A stretch of 64,000 nt of DNA from Liquorilactobacillus hordei DSM 19519 (GCF_019443985.1 NZ_CP049303.1:868001-932000); one strand, 5' to 3'. Numbered from the stretch's first letter, positions 35,297-43,614 are shown. Notes: generated from the sequence alone by a model not told the origin. Translations and numbers: made by a program.

Positions 35297-36734
35297 GGCT
35301 CTTTGTCAACCGCTGTTGATGGGAAATTTTTAAAAGAAAATCAATTCATTTTCGAATTGGTTTTCTTTTTTTTATTCGAATCGTAAATTCAATTCTAATC
35401 CGGGTGTAAAAATGTGACCAGTTTCTATAGCCGTATGCCGTGCGTTTAATTTGTTTGATTTTGCGATTAACACCTTCTAGTGGGCCATTTGAATAGTTGC
35501 TTGCCATCATGTTTTTAATTAATGGTAGATATTTGCGATAGGTCTTTATTGTAGTTTCAAGCTGTGGGCTGACTTTGTCAGCTCGATTTAGTGTTTTAAT
35601 GAACTTTAAATAATCACGCTTTCTTAAGGCATCAACTAGGGAATGCGCAACGAAGTAAGTGTGTTGGTAGGTTGAATCTAACTCAAGACCTTGCCAGACT
35701 AATTGTTCTTGGGTGAACCAGTTCTTTAAATGCGCAAACCATTGTGGTTTACGTTGATTTAAGCCAGAATAAGTTTTTAAAAATAAACGCCAGTGATGTT
35801 TGAGAACTCGATATTCTCGTGAATTTTGAGTGAATCGATGCATTAACTGTACGCGTGTCTGGTTCAGTGCTTGGAGTCCCATTTGAACTAGATGAAAGTT
35901 ATCGGCGATAACTTTTGCTTCTGGAAAAATTATGTGAATTACGGATTGATACTGTGCATTGAAATCAATAACTACTTGTTTAACTTTCCTACGTTCAGCT
36001 AAGGAATAGTTACTTTCAAAGTGATTTTGGATACTTCGATTAAGGCGATTAGGTAAAACAGAAACTAGCCGATGTGTATCACCATCAATGGCAATAAAAC
36101 TCATCTGATGACCAGTGGAGCGAAATTCATCAAAACACAACGTAGTTGGTAAGGTAAGCAAGGCGGTCTTAGTCTGAATCGCTAATGAATCAAGTACTCG
36201 ATTAACTGCCACTGGTGAAACATTTAATTCCTCTGCAATATCAGTAATACTACGATCTTTAGTAAGCTGTAGAATAATCATCTGTTTGGTATCTTCTGAG
36301 ATTTGACAGTGTGGTTTAACTAGCGACGTTTCAGCACTAAAAGTATGTTGCCCTCTTTTGCACAGATAACGTTGTTTAAGCAGTTTTAAGATAACTGGTC
36401 GTTCTTTGATAGGTGGCATCCTGACGTTGATCAAATTAGTTCCAAAACGGACTACTTGGGATTGGCCACAAAGTGGACAGCGCTTTATCGAATAAGTTAA
36501 TTTGGCATGAATGACTTGTTTCTTGGGATCAGAATTGTCAATACTGATACATTTAATATTTGGGTCTTGGATTTGAAGTATATTTTCGATAGAATAGTCT
36601 TGGGACATGTTTTCTCACTTGCCTTTACTTTTACTTTGGTTGGTATGTGGTGGTGCATTTGGGAACTTGTCCTTTTATTGTACATGAAAATTGGGTGTTG
36701 ATGGAAGTTCATCAACACCCAATATTTTAGAGCC
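35297..36734 (-). mobile_element. Intact ISL3-family insertion sequence, 1438 bp
   Basis: One transposase gene is flanked by imperfect inverted repeats: the left end begins GGCTCTTTGTCAACCGCTG and the right end, reversed, GGCTCTAAAATATTGGGTG. A second inverted motif, GTTGATGG, follows inside each end. An exact 8-bp target duplication AATTTAAT lies at 35289-35296 and 36735-36742. Intact transposase, ends and duplication suggest recent insertion. Confidence 0.93.
35346..36608 (-). CDS. ISL3-family transposase
   Basis: A 420-residue DDE-type transposase. The N-terminal zinc-ribbon-like CPLCGQSQVVRFG and the Cys of RYLCKRGQHTF are followed by an HTH region (SITDIAEELNVSPVAVNRVLDSL) and the DDE core: FDEFRSTG..., VIDFNAQYQSVI...VIADNFHLVQMGLQAL, and SNYSNGPLEGVNRKIKQIKR with the last Glu. 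Length is normal for the family. ATG 36608 has only a weak ribosome site, as is common in insertion sequences. Its frame is unbroken, so the element may be active. Confidence 0.95.
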   Translation of the reverse strand: MSQDYSIENILQIQDPNIKCISIDNSDPKKQVIHAKLTYSIKRCPLCGQSQVVRFGTNLINVRMPPIKERPVILKLLKQRYLCKRGQHTFSAETSLVKPHCQISEDTKQMIILQLTKDRSITDIAEELNVSPVAVNRVLDSLAIQTKTALLTLPTTLCFDEFRSTGHQMSFIAIDGDTHRLVSVLPNRLNRSIQNHFESNYSLAERRKVKQVVIDFNAQYQSVIHIIFPEAKVIADNFHLVQMGLQALNQTRVQLMHRFTQNSREYRVLKHHWRLFLKTYSGLNQRKPQWFAHLKNWFTQEQLVWQGLELDSTYQHTYFVAHSLVDALRKRDYLKFIKTLNRADKVSPQLETTIKTYRKYLPLIKNMMASNYSNGPLEGVNRKIKQIKRTAYGYRNWSHFYTRIRIEFTIRIKKRKPIRK

Positions 36735-36742
36735 AATTTAAT

Positions 36743-37161
36743 TTTTGACCTAGCCTATTTATTTGCTATGAATAAATGTGATTTATAATCTGAAATTTTC
36801 CGGCTAACTTAAAATGACTATAGCAAGGTGCTTACAGTGTTTGGAATTTCGAGTTAGTACTCAAGGCTTCTTGAGATATGACATACACTTTTTATTAATC
36901 ACTAATAAAAAAATAACATTTGTCACTTTATAATCAATATTAATAACCGATAAATATTAAAGGACTAGTAATTTAGTAACTGTACCTAAATAAAGCTGCA
37001 GGTAGAAGTTGAAATAAATAGGTGCAAAAAAATTAAAGCCATTATATAAGTGAAAGTAAGATAATTTTATGTAAAGCAAAGATGTTGTAACATTGTGCTT
37101 TTTTATAGAAGTACAGCAAGAAAATGATTAAATACGATGGGACGAGAAATGGGGAAAAAAA
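36743..37161. other. Intergenic region, 419 nt, after the ISL3 element
   Basis: The first 16 nt are the right arm of the split terminator. The remainder is AT-rich, without ORFs or a clear riboswitch. It must contain the promoter for the lipoprotein cluster; no strong -35/-10 pair stands out. TGTAAA and TGTAAC at 37070 and 37086 have the wrong spacing for a WalR box. Confidence 0.5.
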
Positions 37162-37500
37162 GTGAAAAAGAAAGTACTTATTAGTTTTATTGTCATGATG
37201 GGGTTGATCCTTACTGGATGCGGGAACAAGTTAAGCGGGGCATATACTGGTAAAATTACACTTCTCTTTGTTGAACAAAAAGATACAATGATTTTTGATG
37301 GCGACAAGGTCACAGAAAAGCAAAATGGCAAGGTTATTGATAAAGGTACATATAAAATCGATGGTGATGATCTCACAATCAAAATTAATGATTATCATCT
37401 GAGGGCTAAATTATCTGATAATCGCAATTCGTTTACCATTACGTCTGCCGATGGTATAGCTAACTTAGCTAAAGGTACAACATATACGAAAAAAGAATAA
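37162..37500 (+). CDS. Small lipoprotein, function unknown
   Basis: A 112-residue protein with a lipoprotein signal peptide, MKKKVLISFIVMMGLILTGC; the lipobox Cys is residue 20. The mature part (92 residues) is rich in beta-strand-forming residues (YTGKITLLFV, GTYKIDGDDLTIKI, SFTITSADG), and resembles small lipoproteins that carry a single beta-barrel-like domain. I cannot name the family. GTG 37162 follows GGGGAAAAAAA. It heads a cluster with two larger lipoproteins 24 and 243 codons apart in size, probably one unit. Confidence 0.8.
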   Translation: MKKKVLISFIVMMGLILTGCGNKLSGAYTGKITLLFVEQKDTMIFDGDKVTEKQNGKVIDKGTYKIDGDDLTIKINDYHLRAKLSDNRNSFTITSADGIANLAKGTTYTKKE

Positions 37501-37524
37501 AGGTATCAGGAGATGTTATTAGTA

Positions 37525-38685
37525 ATGAATAGCAGAAATAGTAGTAACCTGTCGACTAGAAGAAATAATTCACAGTTAACCTTAGGACAAAAACTACTGA
37601 AGCTAATTGGAATGATTGTTATCATGCTGTTTCTCACTACGGGTCTTGCTGCATGTGGTAGTAATCAAGCCAAGTCTCAGAAGGATAAAGCAAGCAGCGA
37701 TAGTAGTGTGACAAGTCGTACGAAGAGTAGTAATGCATATCAAAACCTGACAAAGTCCAAGGCAAAACAAGTAAAAAAAGCGGATGATGCTGTTTCAAAA
37801 TCCGTGCATGTTGCGATAGTGGTAAAAAAGAATAGTGATAAAAAAGTTAATAATCCTACTATAAGAGCGATAAAATCAATTAAAGAAATCAAAGGCACCG
37901 ACAAGAACACAAAATTGATCCGTAAGAGCTACATGGCTATTGTTGGGGTTGTCAAAAGTCCAAGCTTAATCAATATGCAGACTGCCCGCTCATATATTGG
38001 ACAAGTTAACGATTCACTACTAGCAAAAAAGATGAACAATAAATATAAGAAAAAAATGGCCAGAATAGTAGCTGCGAATACAAGCATGGATGAGAGCGAG
38101 GTACTCAATAAAACCAAACCTCTATCAAATAAAAAGTTGAAGGCAGCACAAGAAAAGGCAGAGCAAGAAAAATTAGCATCGTCTCAGAATACAAACCAAA
38201 CTAATAGTCCACAAGCTAATAGCTCAACTGCATCATCAGCACAACCAACGACAGCACAAGAAATGAACTTTTCTCAAATTCAGCAAGGAGACTATGAAAG
38301 CTTATTAGGAACATGGCAAGAAGCTGCTGTTTCTGTTAATCGCCAAGATGGAACTGGAAGTCATTGGGATGTTCCTCAAGGAGATACACTGACAGTGTCT
38401 AAAGATAAACTTGTTAATGGTACTTTGTCATTACAGGGAAATATCTTGAATGATGGAACCAACAACAATGATGTAGTGTTTAGTCAGACGAATGGTTATC
38501 TAACTGCTGGCCTTGCAGATGAAAGTGTAGCGATAAATTATTCTATTTATTTCTATCCAAAAGGAATTTCAATGTCTGATTTTGATAAAAATATTCCAAC
38601 GACAGTTGATAATTCAAAAAATCGAATAATTATTTGGACTAGTAATAATAGCTATACAGAAGTTTTTCAGAGTACAACTAACTGA
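37525..38685 (+). CDS. Lipoprotein with shared N-terminal domain and DUF6287-like C-terminal domain
   Basis: A 386-residue lipoprotein. A charged stretch precedes the hydrophobic signal segment, and the lipobox is LAAC (Cys near residue 44). The central domain, about 65-210, contains NAYQNLTKSKAKQVKKADDAV, IKGTDKNTKLIRKSYMAIVGVVK and SLINMQTARSYI, and is paralogous to the next gene. After a Ser/Gln/Thr linker, the C-terminal 135 residues (FSQIQQGDYESLLGTWQEA...) resemble DUF6287 domains of lactobacilli. ATG 37525 is 12 nt from AGGAG; the ATG at 37513 abuts that site. Function unknown. Confidence 0.8.
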   Translation: MNSRNSSNLSTRRNNSQLTLGQKLLKLIGMIVIMLFLTTGLAACGSNQAKSQKDKASSDSSVTSRTKSSNAYQNLTKSKAKQVKKADDAVSKSVHVAIVVKKNSDKKVNNPTIRAIKSIKEIKGTDKNTKLIRKSYMAIVGVVKSPSLINMQTARSYIGQVNDSLLAKKMNNKYKKKMARIVAANTSMDESEVLNKTKPLSNKKLKAAQEKAEQEKLASSQNTNQTNSPQANSSTASSAQPTTAQEMNFSQIQQGDYESLLGTWQEAAVSVNRQDGTGSHWDVPQGDTLTVSKDKLVNGTLSLQGNILNDGTNNNDVVFSQTNGYLTAGLADESVAINYSIYFYPKGISMSDFDKNIPTTVDNSKNRIIIWTSNNSYTEVFQSTTN

Positions 38686-38728
38686 AACTGATTACTAAGT
38701 GAAAATCCTATTAAAGGGAGTGGAAAAA

Positions 38729-39772
38729 ATGCCCAACAAGGAATTTTGGGGGAGAACAAAATTAAGCAAACAAATTGCGTTCGTTATTACAGCAATGTTG
38801 ATTACTATTGTTTTAACAGCATGTGGGAGCAATCAGACCAAGCAAGATAGTGGGCAAAGTACTGCAGCTAGTGTGAGCAGCAAAAATAACAATCCATATC
38901 AAAACTTATCTAAGTCAAAAGCTGAACAAGTGAAAAAAGCTGATGCAGCAGTAAAAAATGTCTTTAATGCTAATGATAAAGCTGAGCAAAAAGATGCCAA
39001 AACTGACCCCAATGTTGTTAATAGACGACCTGATAATTATGTTGCGCCTATCGTTAGTAAGGCCGAAGATAAAGCAGCAACGGCAATTGCTGAAATCAAA
39101 GGCAATGATACGAATACTAAAGATATTCGTAGAGCATATACAGATGTTGTTAATGTAGTAAAAGATAGTAGTTTAATTAATATGCAAACAGTTCGTTCGC
39201 ATATAGCAGACTTAAAGAATTCAAAATTAGCAACTCATATGGAAAAAGAATATGAACAATCGATGGTTGTTTTAGTTGTTACTCATACAAATTATGCTGA
39301 GTCACAAGTGTTAGATATGACAAAACCATTATCGGAAAAGAAATTAAAAGTTGCACAAGCAAAAGCTGCGGTAGCTGCTGCAAGTTCATCATCGGCAAGT
39401 GCAGCTGAATCCTCAAATATGGCAAAAATGTCTTCTGAAGAAACACGATCATCATCCGCTTCCCAAGCAACTTCGGCAACACAAGCAACATCAACTACAA
39501 GAGCATCAACAAATACAAATACAACACAATCGACAACGAGTCACGCAACACAGGCATCAGCAACACCTGCAAGAAGTGCAGCAGCATCTTATCATGCGGC
39601 TGCAAGTTCAACTTATCATGCACCAGCAAAAAGTTCAACTCAAGCAAAGACACCAACAGCAAGTAGCTATCATAATAATACAGTTCCACAAACATCATCA
39701 GCATCAATTCAAAGTGGTAATATTACAGGTACAAATACGACAGCTGGACGTAGTATGGATGGTGGATGGTAA
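38729..39772 (+). CDS. Paralogous lipoprotein with long Ser/Thr/Ala-rich tail
   Basis: A 347-residue lipoprotein with lipobox LTAC (Cys near residue 32). The domain at about 50-205 repeats the neighbour's motifs: NPYQNLSKSKAEQVKKADAAV, IKGNDTNTKDIRRAYTDVVNVVK, SLINMQTVRSHI and TKPLSEKKLKVAQAKA. The last 130 residues are low-complexity Ser/Thr/Ala/Gln with SYHAAASSTYHAPAK-like repeats and end in GRSMDGGW, perhaps a wall-spanning stalk. ATG 38729 follows AAAGGGAG. It seems to result from duplication with a tail exchange. Function unknown. Confidence 0.8.
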   Translation: MPNKEFWGRTKLSKQIAFVITAMLITIVLTACGSNQTKQDSGQSTAASVSSKNNNPYQNLSKSKAEQVKKADAAVKNVFNANDKAEQKDAKTDPNVVNRRPDNYVAPIVSKAEDKAATAIAEIKGNDTNTKDIRRAYTDVVNVVKDSSLINMQTVRSHIADLKNSKLATHMEKEYEQSMVVLVVTHTNYAESQVLDMTKPLSEKKLKVAQAKAAVAAASSSSASAAESSNMAKMSSEETRSSSASQATSATQATSTTRASTNTNTTQSTTSHATQASATPARSAAASYHAAASSTYHAPAKSSTQAKTPTASSYHNNTVPQTSSASIQSGNITGTNTTAGRSMDGGW

Positions 39773-39832
39773 AAATAATAATAAAGCTAGTCATTATTTT
39801 TTAATAATAAAAAGTTACTTTGGAGGAAGAAA

Positions 39833-40417
39833 ATGAATAAAGAAGAAACATTAAAGTATCTACAAGAAAAACAACAGCTTACAGTCGCAGTTCAAAATGC
39901 AAGGCATAACTTAGCTACTGCTAATGAACAACTTAACTTAGTAAATAGCCAGTTTAAAAAAAGACTATTAATAACGGTTATTGCAGGTGTTATTGTTCCT
40001 TTTATGACACTTAATAGTATGATTTTTTATGTACTTTGGTTAATAGGTTGGTGGACAGTATTTATTGGTTTATTTGTTATGAAATTTAGGCAAGGAAATG
40101 GACTTAAAATGCAAGTCCAGACAGCTAGGGAAAATCTAAATGTTGAGGAGAATAAGCAAGAGTATCTAGCCGGAGCCAATGATTTTCCTAATAAATTTTA
40201 TTCTTACTGGACAATTGATCGTCTGATTAAACTTGTAAAAGATAATCGTGCCGTAACACTGCAAGATGCTTTTAACCTTGCAGAGAATCAAGATTTTCAA
40301 AATGATCAGCTTGCACTCCAACAAGAAAATCTGGCAGTTGCAAAGTCAACAAACACAATGGCTTCAATATCAGCTGCAGCAAATATTGGAACATTTCTCA
40401 ATACTCGTAATAAATAG
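39833..40417 (+). CDS. Membrane protein with flanking coiled coils, function unknown
   Basis: A 194-residue protein. A helical, Gln/Asn-rich N-terminus (about 1-43) precedes two transmembrane helices (about 45-88, LLITVIAGVIVPFMTL and FYVLWLIGWWTVFIGLF). A second helical, charged part (about 95-194) has VQTARENLNVEENKQEYL and ends in SISAAANIGTFLNTRNK. Both termini are predicted inside. ATG 39833 follows TTGGAGGAAG. It is 60 nt after the second lipoprotein, so it could work with it. I do not recognise the family. Confidence 0.75.
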   Translation: MNKEETLKYLQEKQQLTVAVQNARHNLATANEQLNLVNSQFKKRLLITVIAGVIVPFMTLNSMIFYVLWLIGWWTVFIGLFVMKFRQGNGLKMQVQTARENLNVEENKQEYLAGANDFPNKFYSYWTIDRLIKLVKDNRAVTLQDAFNLAENQDFQNDQLALQQENLAVAKSTNTMASISAAANIGTFLNTRNK

Positions 40418-40511
40418 AAAAGGGGAGTGTGCAGAACGTTAAATTTCGACCCAACCACCTACTCATTTATTCCGTATAAACGTGTTCCGCAATTCAGATT
40501 TTCCTAAATGA

Positions 40512-40550
40512 AAAAAGGACTAAGTCAAATTTTTTGGCTAGTCCTTTTTT
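40512..40550. terminator. Bidirectional terminator between the lipoprotein cluster and ansA
   Basis: AAAAAGGACTA pairs with TAGTCCTTTTT around a 16-nt loop; A-tract and T-tract on both sides. The loop carries GTCAAATTTTTTGGC, like other hairpins of the family. Confidence 0.85.
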
Positions 40551-40606
40551 GTATGAATTATTTAATTTATTATTCAAGTTTCAATTTTAAAAGCAATATT
40601 AAAAAA

Positions 40607-41581
40607 TTATGAAACAGCATCACCTAAAAAGTTAGTCAGTTCAGTAGTTGAAAGACCGGCACTGAGACCAACTAATAGCTTAATACGTGCTTTTTGACCA
40701 TTTAAGCCATGGCAAAAAGTGACACCTAGATTGCTTAATTGGATTCCGCCACCATCATATGAGTACACTTCTTGGGCAATTCCGTTGAAGCATCGTGAAA
40801 CTAAGACAATTGGAATTTTGCGAGCCAGCAACTTTTTTAGTGCAGGTAAAACATGAGGAGGTAGATTTCCAGCACCTAAGGCCTCAATTACAATTCCATT
40901 TGTTTCGTCGTTATCCATAAATTCCAACATCTCTGAATCCATTCCTGCATATGCCTTTACGAGATAGACATGATTTACAATATGGTCAATTGGATGATAA
41001 TCATTCAGCAGCAGTTGTTCATAGAAGAAAACACGGTTTTTAGTAACTAAGCCAATTGGGCCAAATGTAGGGGTACGGAATGTTGCAACATTAGTAGTAT
41101 GTGTCTTTGTGACGTAGCGGGCAGTGTGAATCTCATCATTCATCACAACCAGTACACCCTTATTTTTTGCTTCATCACTTGCTGCAGTTTGGATTGCGGT
41201 TTGGAAATTATGAAGACCATCAGAGCCAATTTCGTTTGCAGAGCGCATTGCACCTGTAATAACAACAGGGAAGTCATTGGGAACGGTTAAGTCAAGGAAA
41301 TAAGCAGTTTCCTCAAGGGTATCTGTTCCGTGAGTAACAACAACACCATCAATATTTTCCGCCGCAGCCTTTAGTATTCTTTTTTGCAATAAAAGCATTT
41401 CAGCAGGCCCAATATGGGGGGAAGGTAGATTAAAGACGTCTTCTGTAATTAGATTTAATTTCCCAATAAATGGATTTTCAAAGGTATCTAAGGGATTAGC
41501 GCTACCAGGAGCAACACCGCCGTCTTCATTTTGCGACATTGCGATCGTACCGCCAGTATGTAATATGAGTATTGTTTTCAT
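40607..41581 (-). CDS. ansA: L-asparaginase (type I, cytoplasmic)
   Basis: A 324-residue amidohydrolase converting L-asparagine to aspartate and ammonia. The first catalytic Thr lies in ILHTGGTIAMSQ and the second triad element in VVTHGTDTLEETAYFLDLTV; GAMRSANEIGSDG is another family motif. No signal peptide, so it is cytoplasmic. ATG 41581 follows AGGAGG. It is a single-gene unit ending at the bidirectional terminator. Confidence 0.94.
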   Translation of the reverse strand: MKTILILHTGGTIAMSQNEDGGVAPGSANPLDTFENPFIGKLNLITEDVFNLPSPHIGPAEMLLLQKRILKAAAENIDGVVVTHGTDTLEETAYFLDLTVPNDFPVVITGAMRSANEIGSDGLHNFQTAIQTAASDEAKNKGVLVVMNDEIHTARYVTKTHTTNVATFRTPTFGPIGLVTKNRVFFYEQLLLNDYHPIDHIVNHVYLVKAYAGMDSEMLEFMDNDETNGIVIEALGAGNLPPHVLPALKKLLARKIPIVLVSRCFNGIAQEVYSYDGGGIQLSNLGVTFCHGLNGQKARIKLLVGLSAGLSTTELTNFLGDAVS

Positions 41582-41739
41582 TGCTGGAGACCTCCTATAG
41601 GAATTAACTTTCTCATTATATACACTTAGTGAATTAAATGCTAGCTATAAAAAATAATTTAGTATAACTACTAGTAGACGTGTAAATCGCGCAGTGTATC
41701 TGTTAGAATTATGTTGAGAATTTCTATGGAGGCTACAAA

Positions 41740-41937
41740 ATGCAAACTGATTTAGCAACAATTATAGTTATCGCCTCATGGCTTATTTTTATAGGCTTTG
41801 GAGGGCTATTAAGTATTAGTCTAAAGCATAATAAATTTAGATTATTGAATGGTATTTTAGGAAATACGACATTAAAGCTAAAACAAGTAAATTCTTCATA
41901 CCCAATGCATTTATTAGAGAATATATCGCAATTTTGA
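41740..41937 (+). CDS. Small membrane protein ORF, 65 residues
   Basis: One N-terminal transmembrane helix (TIIVIASWLIFIGFGGLLSISL, given here in two parts: TIIVIASWLIF and IGFGGLLSISL) is followed by a basic and polar tail of 40 residues. Support for translation: ATG 41740 has GGAGG 8 nt upstream, and TAGAAT at 41703-41708 may be its -10. Its TGA stop overlaps the ATG of a second small hydrophobic ORF. The family is unknown. It could be a small membrane protein or a frameshifted remnant. Confidence 0.5.
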   Translation: MQTDLATIIVIASWLIFIGFGGLLSISLKHNKFRLLNGILGNTTLKLKQVNSSYPMHLLENISQF

Positions 41938-42026
41938 TGCAACATAGGCTATTTCATTTGTTGGCACTCTCGATTCTTCTATTATTAAATCTTGGATTAG
42001 CACTTTTGAATATTTGGCTTAAATAA
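41937..42026 (+). CDS. Very small hydrophobic ORF, 29 residues, coupled to the previous one
   Basis: MQHRLFHLLALSILLL plus 13 more residues form a single hydrophobic helix. Its ATG overlaps the stop of the upstream ORF (TGATG), which suggests translational coupling by re-initiation or, alternatively, a -1 frameshift in one longer two-helix gene. A terminator follows within 20 nt. Confidence 0.4.
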   Translation: MQHRLFHLLALSILLLLNLGLALLNIWLK

Positions 42027-42045
42027 AGAACTTATAAAAAATCTC

Positions 42046-42083
42046 CTAAAGTTTGATAAAGGCAGACTTTAGAAGGCTTTTTT
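42046..42083 (+). terminator. Terminator after the small ORFs
   Basis: CTAAAGTTTG pairs with CAGACTTTAG (10 bp, one G-U) around ATAAAGG, followed shortly by six T. Confidence 0.82.
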
Positions 42084-42097
42084 GATTGATTATTAAA

Positions 42098-42754
42098 TTA
42101 CTTAATTGAAGTATTTTTTTGCTGAATTACAGGATGGGTTAAAAAGGCCGTTTCGTTATATTTCTCAATTATGAAATGCCCATTTTTTTCAACAATCTGT
42201 GACAAAGATAGGTTTGAAAGTCCACTAAGATAGCGATTATTCGTCAAGCCTTGAATACCTAATTGACTGATTGCACCATGTGAGACAACAAGAATAGTTT
42301 GATTATCATCCATTGCTTTGGCGAGTTTGTTAATTGTTTTACAGAATCTTGTTTGCGCATCCGAGAAAGATTCAATACCTAGTTGCTGGAGACGCGGATC
42401 ATCGATTCTAGAAGATAACAAAGCAAATTCAGTGGGGTAGTCGTTGAGTAGTGTTTCCTTTTTTAGGCCTTCAAATGAACCAAAGGAAACCTCTAACAAG
42501 CCAGGATCAGTAACTACCTGTAATTGTGTACAAATATTTTTAGAGAGTAGCTTTGCTGTTGCATAGGCACGATTAAGCGGACTGGAGTAAACTGCTGAAA
42601 GATTGGCGAGTTTTAAATAAGCAGCGAGAGCCTTCAAATCAGCTTGGACTTCAGGAGTATCTATGAGCGGACTATCTCCGTGAGCTCCTTGCAGGCGTCC
42701 AGTTACATTCCATTGAGTTTTACCATGACGTACAAAAATAATTCTTTTATCCAT
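42098..42754 (-). CDS. Histidine phosphatase family protein
   Basis: A 218-residue phosphatase of the phosphoglycerate-mutase-like superfamily. The phosphohistidine loop is IIFVRHGKTQWNVTGRLQG; a second Arg is in YSSPLNRAYATA; the acid/base Glu lies in LLEVSFGSFEGL; the second His is in LVVSHGAISQLGIQGL. It resembles CobC/PhoE-type broad phosphatases rather than mutases. Its ATG overlaps the stop of the ComA-like gene (TAATG), so the two are tightly coupled. The substrate may be the phosphorylated product of that neighbour. Confidence 0.88.
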   Translation of the reverse strand: MDKRIIFVRHGKTQWNVTGRLQGAHGDSPLIDTPEVQADLKALAAYLKLANLSAVYSSPLNRAYATAKLLSKNICTQLQVVTDPGLLEVSFGSFEGLKKETLLNDYPTEFALLSSRIDDPRLQQLGIESFSDAQTRFCKTINKLAKAMDDNQTILVVSHGAISQLGIQGLTNNRYLSGLSNLSLSQIVEKNGHFIIEKYNETAFLTHPVIQQKNTSIK

Positions 42755-43527
42755 TATTTTATTTTACCTACCGTATCGCCACGAAGTCCAGTTCGTAAAG
42801 TTTCTAAGGAAATTGCATCAGTGGACGCAATATTACCAAGATTAACTTGAGGACCAAATTTCAAGATTAAGTCAACTTGCTGTTTTTTTAGAGGGGCTTC
42901 AAATATGAGCTTACTAGTTCCAATTTCTGCTAAAATATCAAGCTCTTCGGAGATAATATTGCCACTTTCATCATAAATGCCAATATTTTTACCTGCTTCA
43001 CGAGCCTCAATAATTACTAAGTTTGAACCTGAAGCAAGATCAGATTGAATTTGAGCTACACGTGTTTCAATACTAAGCTTGTGATCCAGTAATGGATTTT
43101 TTTTACCGGCTTCGGAAATAACAAAAAATCCTTTTTCACGAGCTAAAAAAATAACATTATCACGAATTTCTTTAGAGACAGAGGTTGAACCATCACTAAC
43201 TTCAATTGCATTGAAACCCAAACGAGCTGTTTCTTGGAAGAATTGATCTAGTTTCTTTTCCTGAATTGCCACTTCTAGCAGAGTTCCACCTGGATAAGTT
43301 AGAATTTGACTATCATGATATATTTTATTTTTTTGGATTATTAAATCAGATTTGAAGGTAGCAGCTGTTCCCCAGCCAAACTTGATGAAATCAATATATG
43401 TGCCAGCACTTTGAGCTAAGTCTGTTGCAGCATTCAATCCTAATCCTTTATCCAAAATCATACTGAGTCTAGTTGATGGATTTTTTTTAGTATGTGGAAC
43501 TTTATTTAAAAACTCGTAAGCGTACAT
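42754..43527 (-). CDS. Phosphosulfolactate synthase (ComA) family protein
   Basis: A 257-residue TIM-barrel protein of the ComA family (PF02679). Motifs: SMILDKGLGLNAATDLAQSAG, YIDFIKFGWGTAATF, YPGGTLLEVAIQ, FNAIEVSDGSTSVSKEIR and VIIEAREAGKNIGIYD. Archaeal ComA adds sulfite to phosphoenolpyruvate in coenzyme M synthesis, and Bacillus YitD is a relative. A lactobacillus has no coenzyme M pathway, so the true reaction is uncertain. ATG 43527 is chosen over a GTG four codons earlier, which overlaps the weak AAGTGG site. Its partner phosphatase overlaps the stop codon. Confidence 0.86.
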   Translation of the reverse strand: MYAYEFLNKVPHTKKNPSTRLSMILDKGLGLNAATDLAQSAGTYIDFIKFGWGTAATFKSDLIIQKNKIYHDSQILTYPGGTLLEVAIQEKKLDQFFQETARLGFNAIEVSDGSTSVSKEIRDNVIFLAREKGFFVISEAGKKNPLLDHKLSIETRVAQIQSDLASGSNLVIIEAREAGKNIGIYDESGNIISEELDILAEIGTSKLIFEAPLKKQQVDLILKFGPQVNLGNIASTDAISLETLRTGLRGDTVGKIK

Positions 43528-43614
43528 GAATAAGACCACTTTTTAATTATTTAGCTGTTTAAAGTTAATGAAACTTATTTGCTGGACATTTCTTCTCAGG
43601 ATGATGTCAGTAAA

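Noticed and set aside
37070..37091. Second WalR box before the lipoprotein cluster
   Set aside because: TGTAAA and TGTAAC are separated by 10 nt rather than 5, so the half-sites are out of phase with the consensus.
41733..41945. Minus-strand reading frame opposite the small membrane ORF
   Set aside because: No ribosome site and a Cys/Asn/Phe-rich composition; the plus-strand ORF has the better signals.
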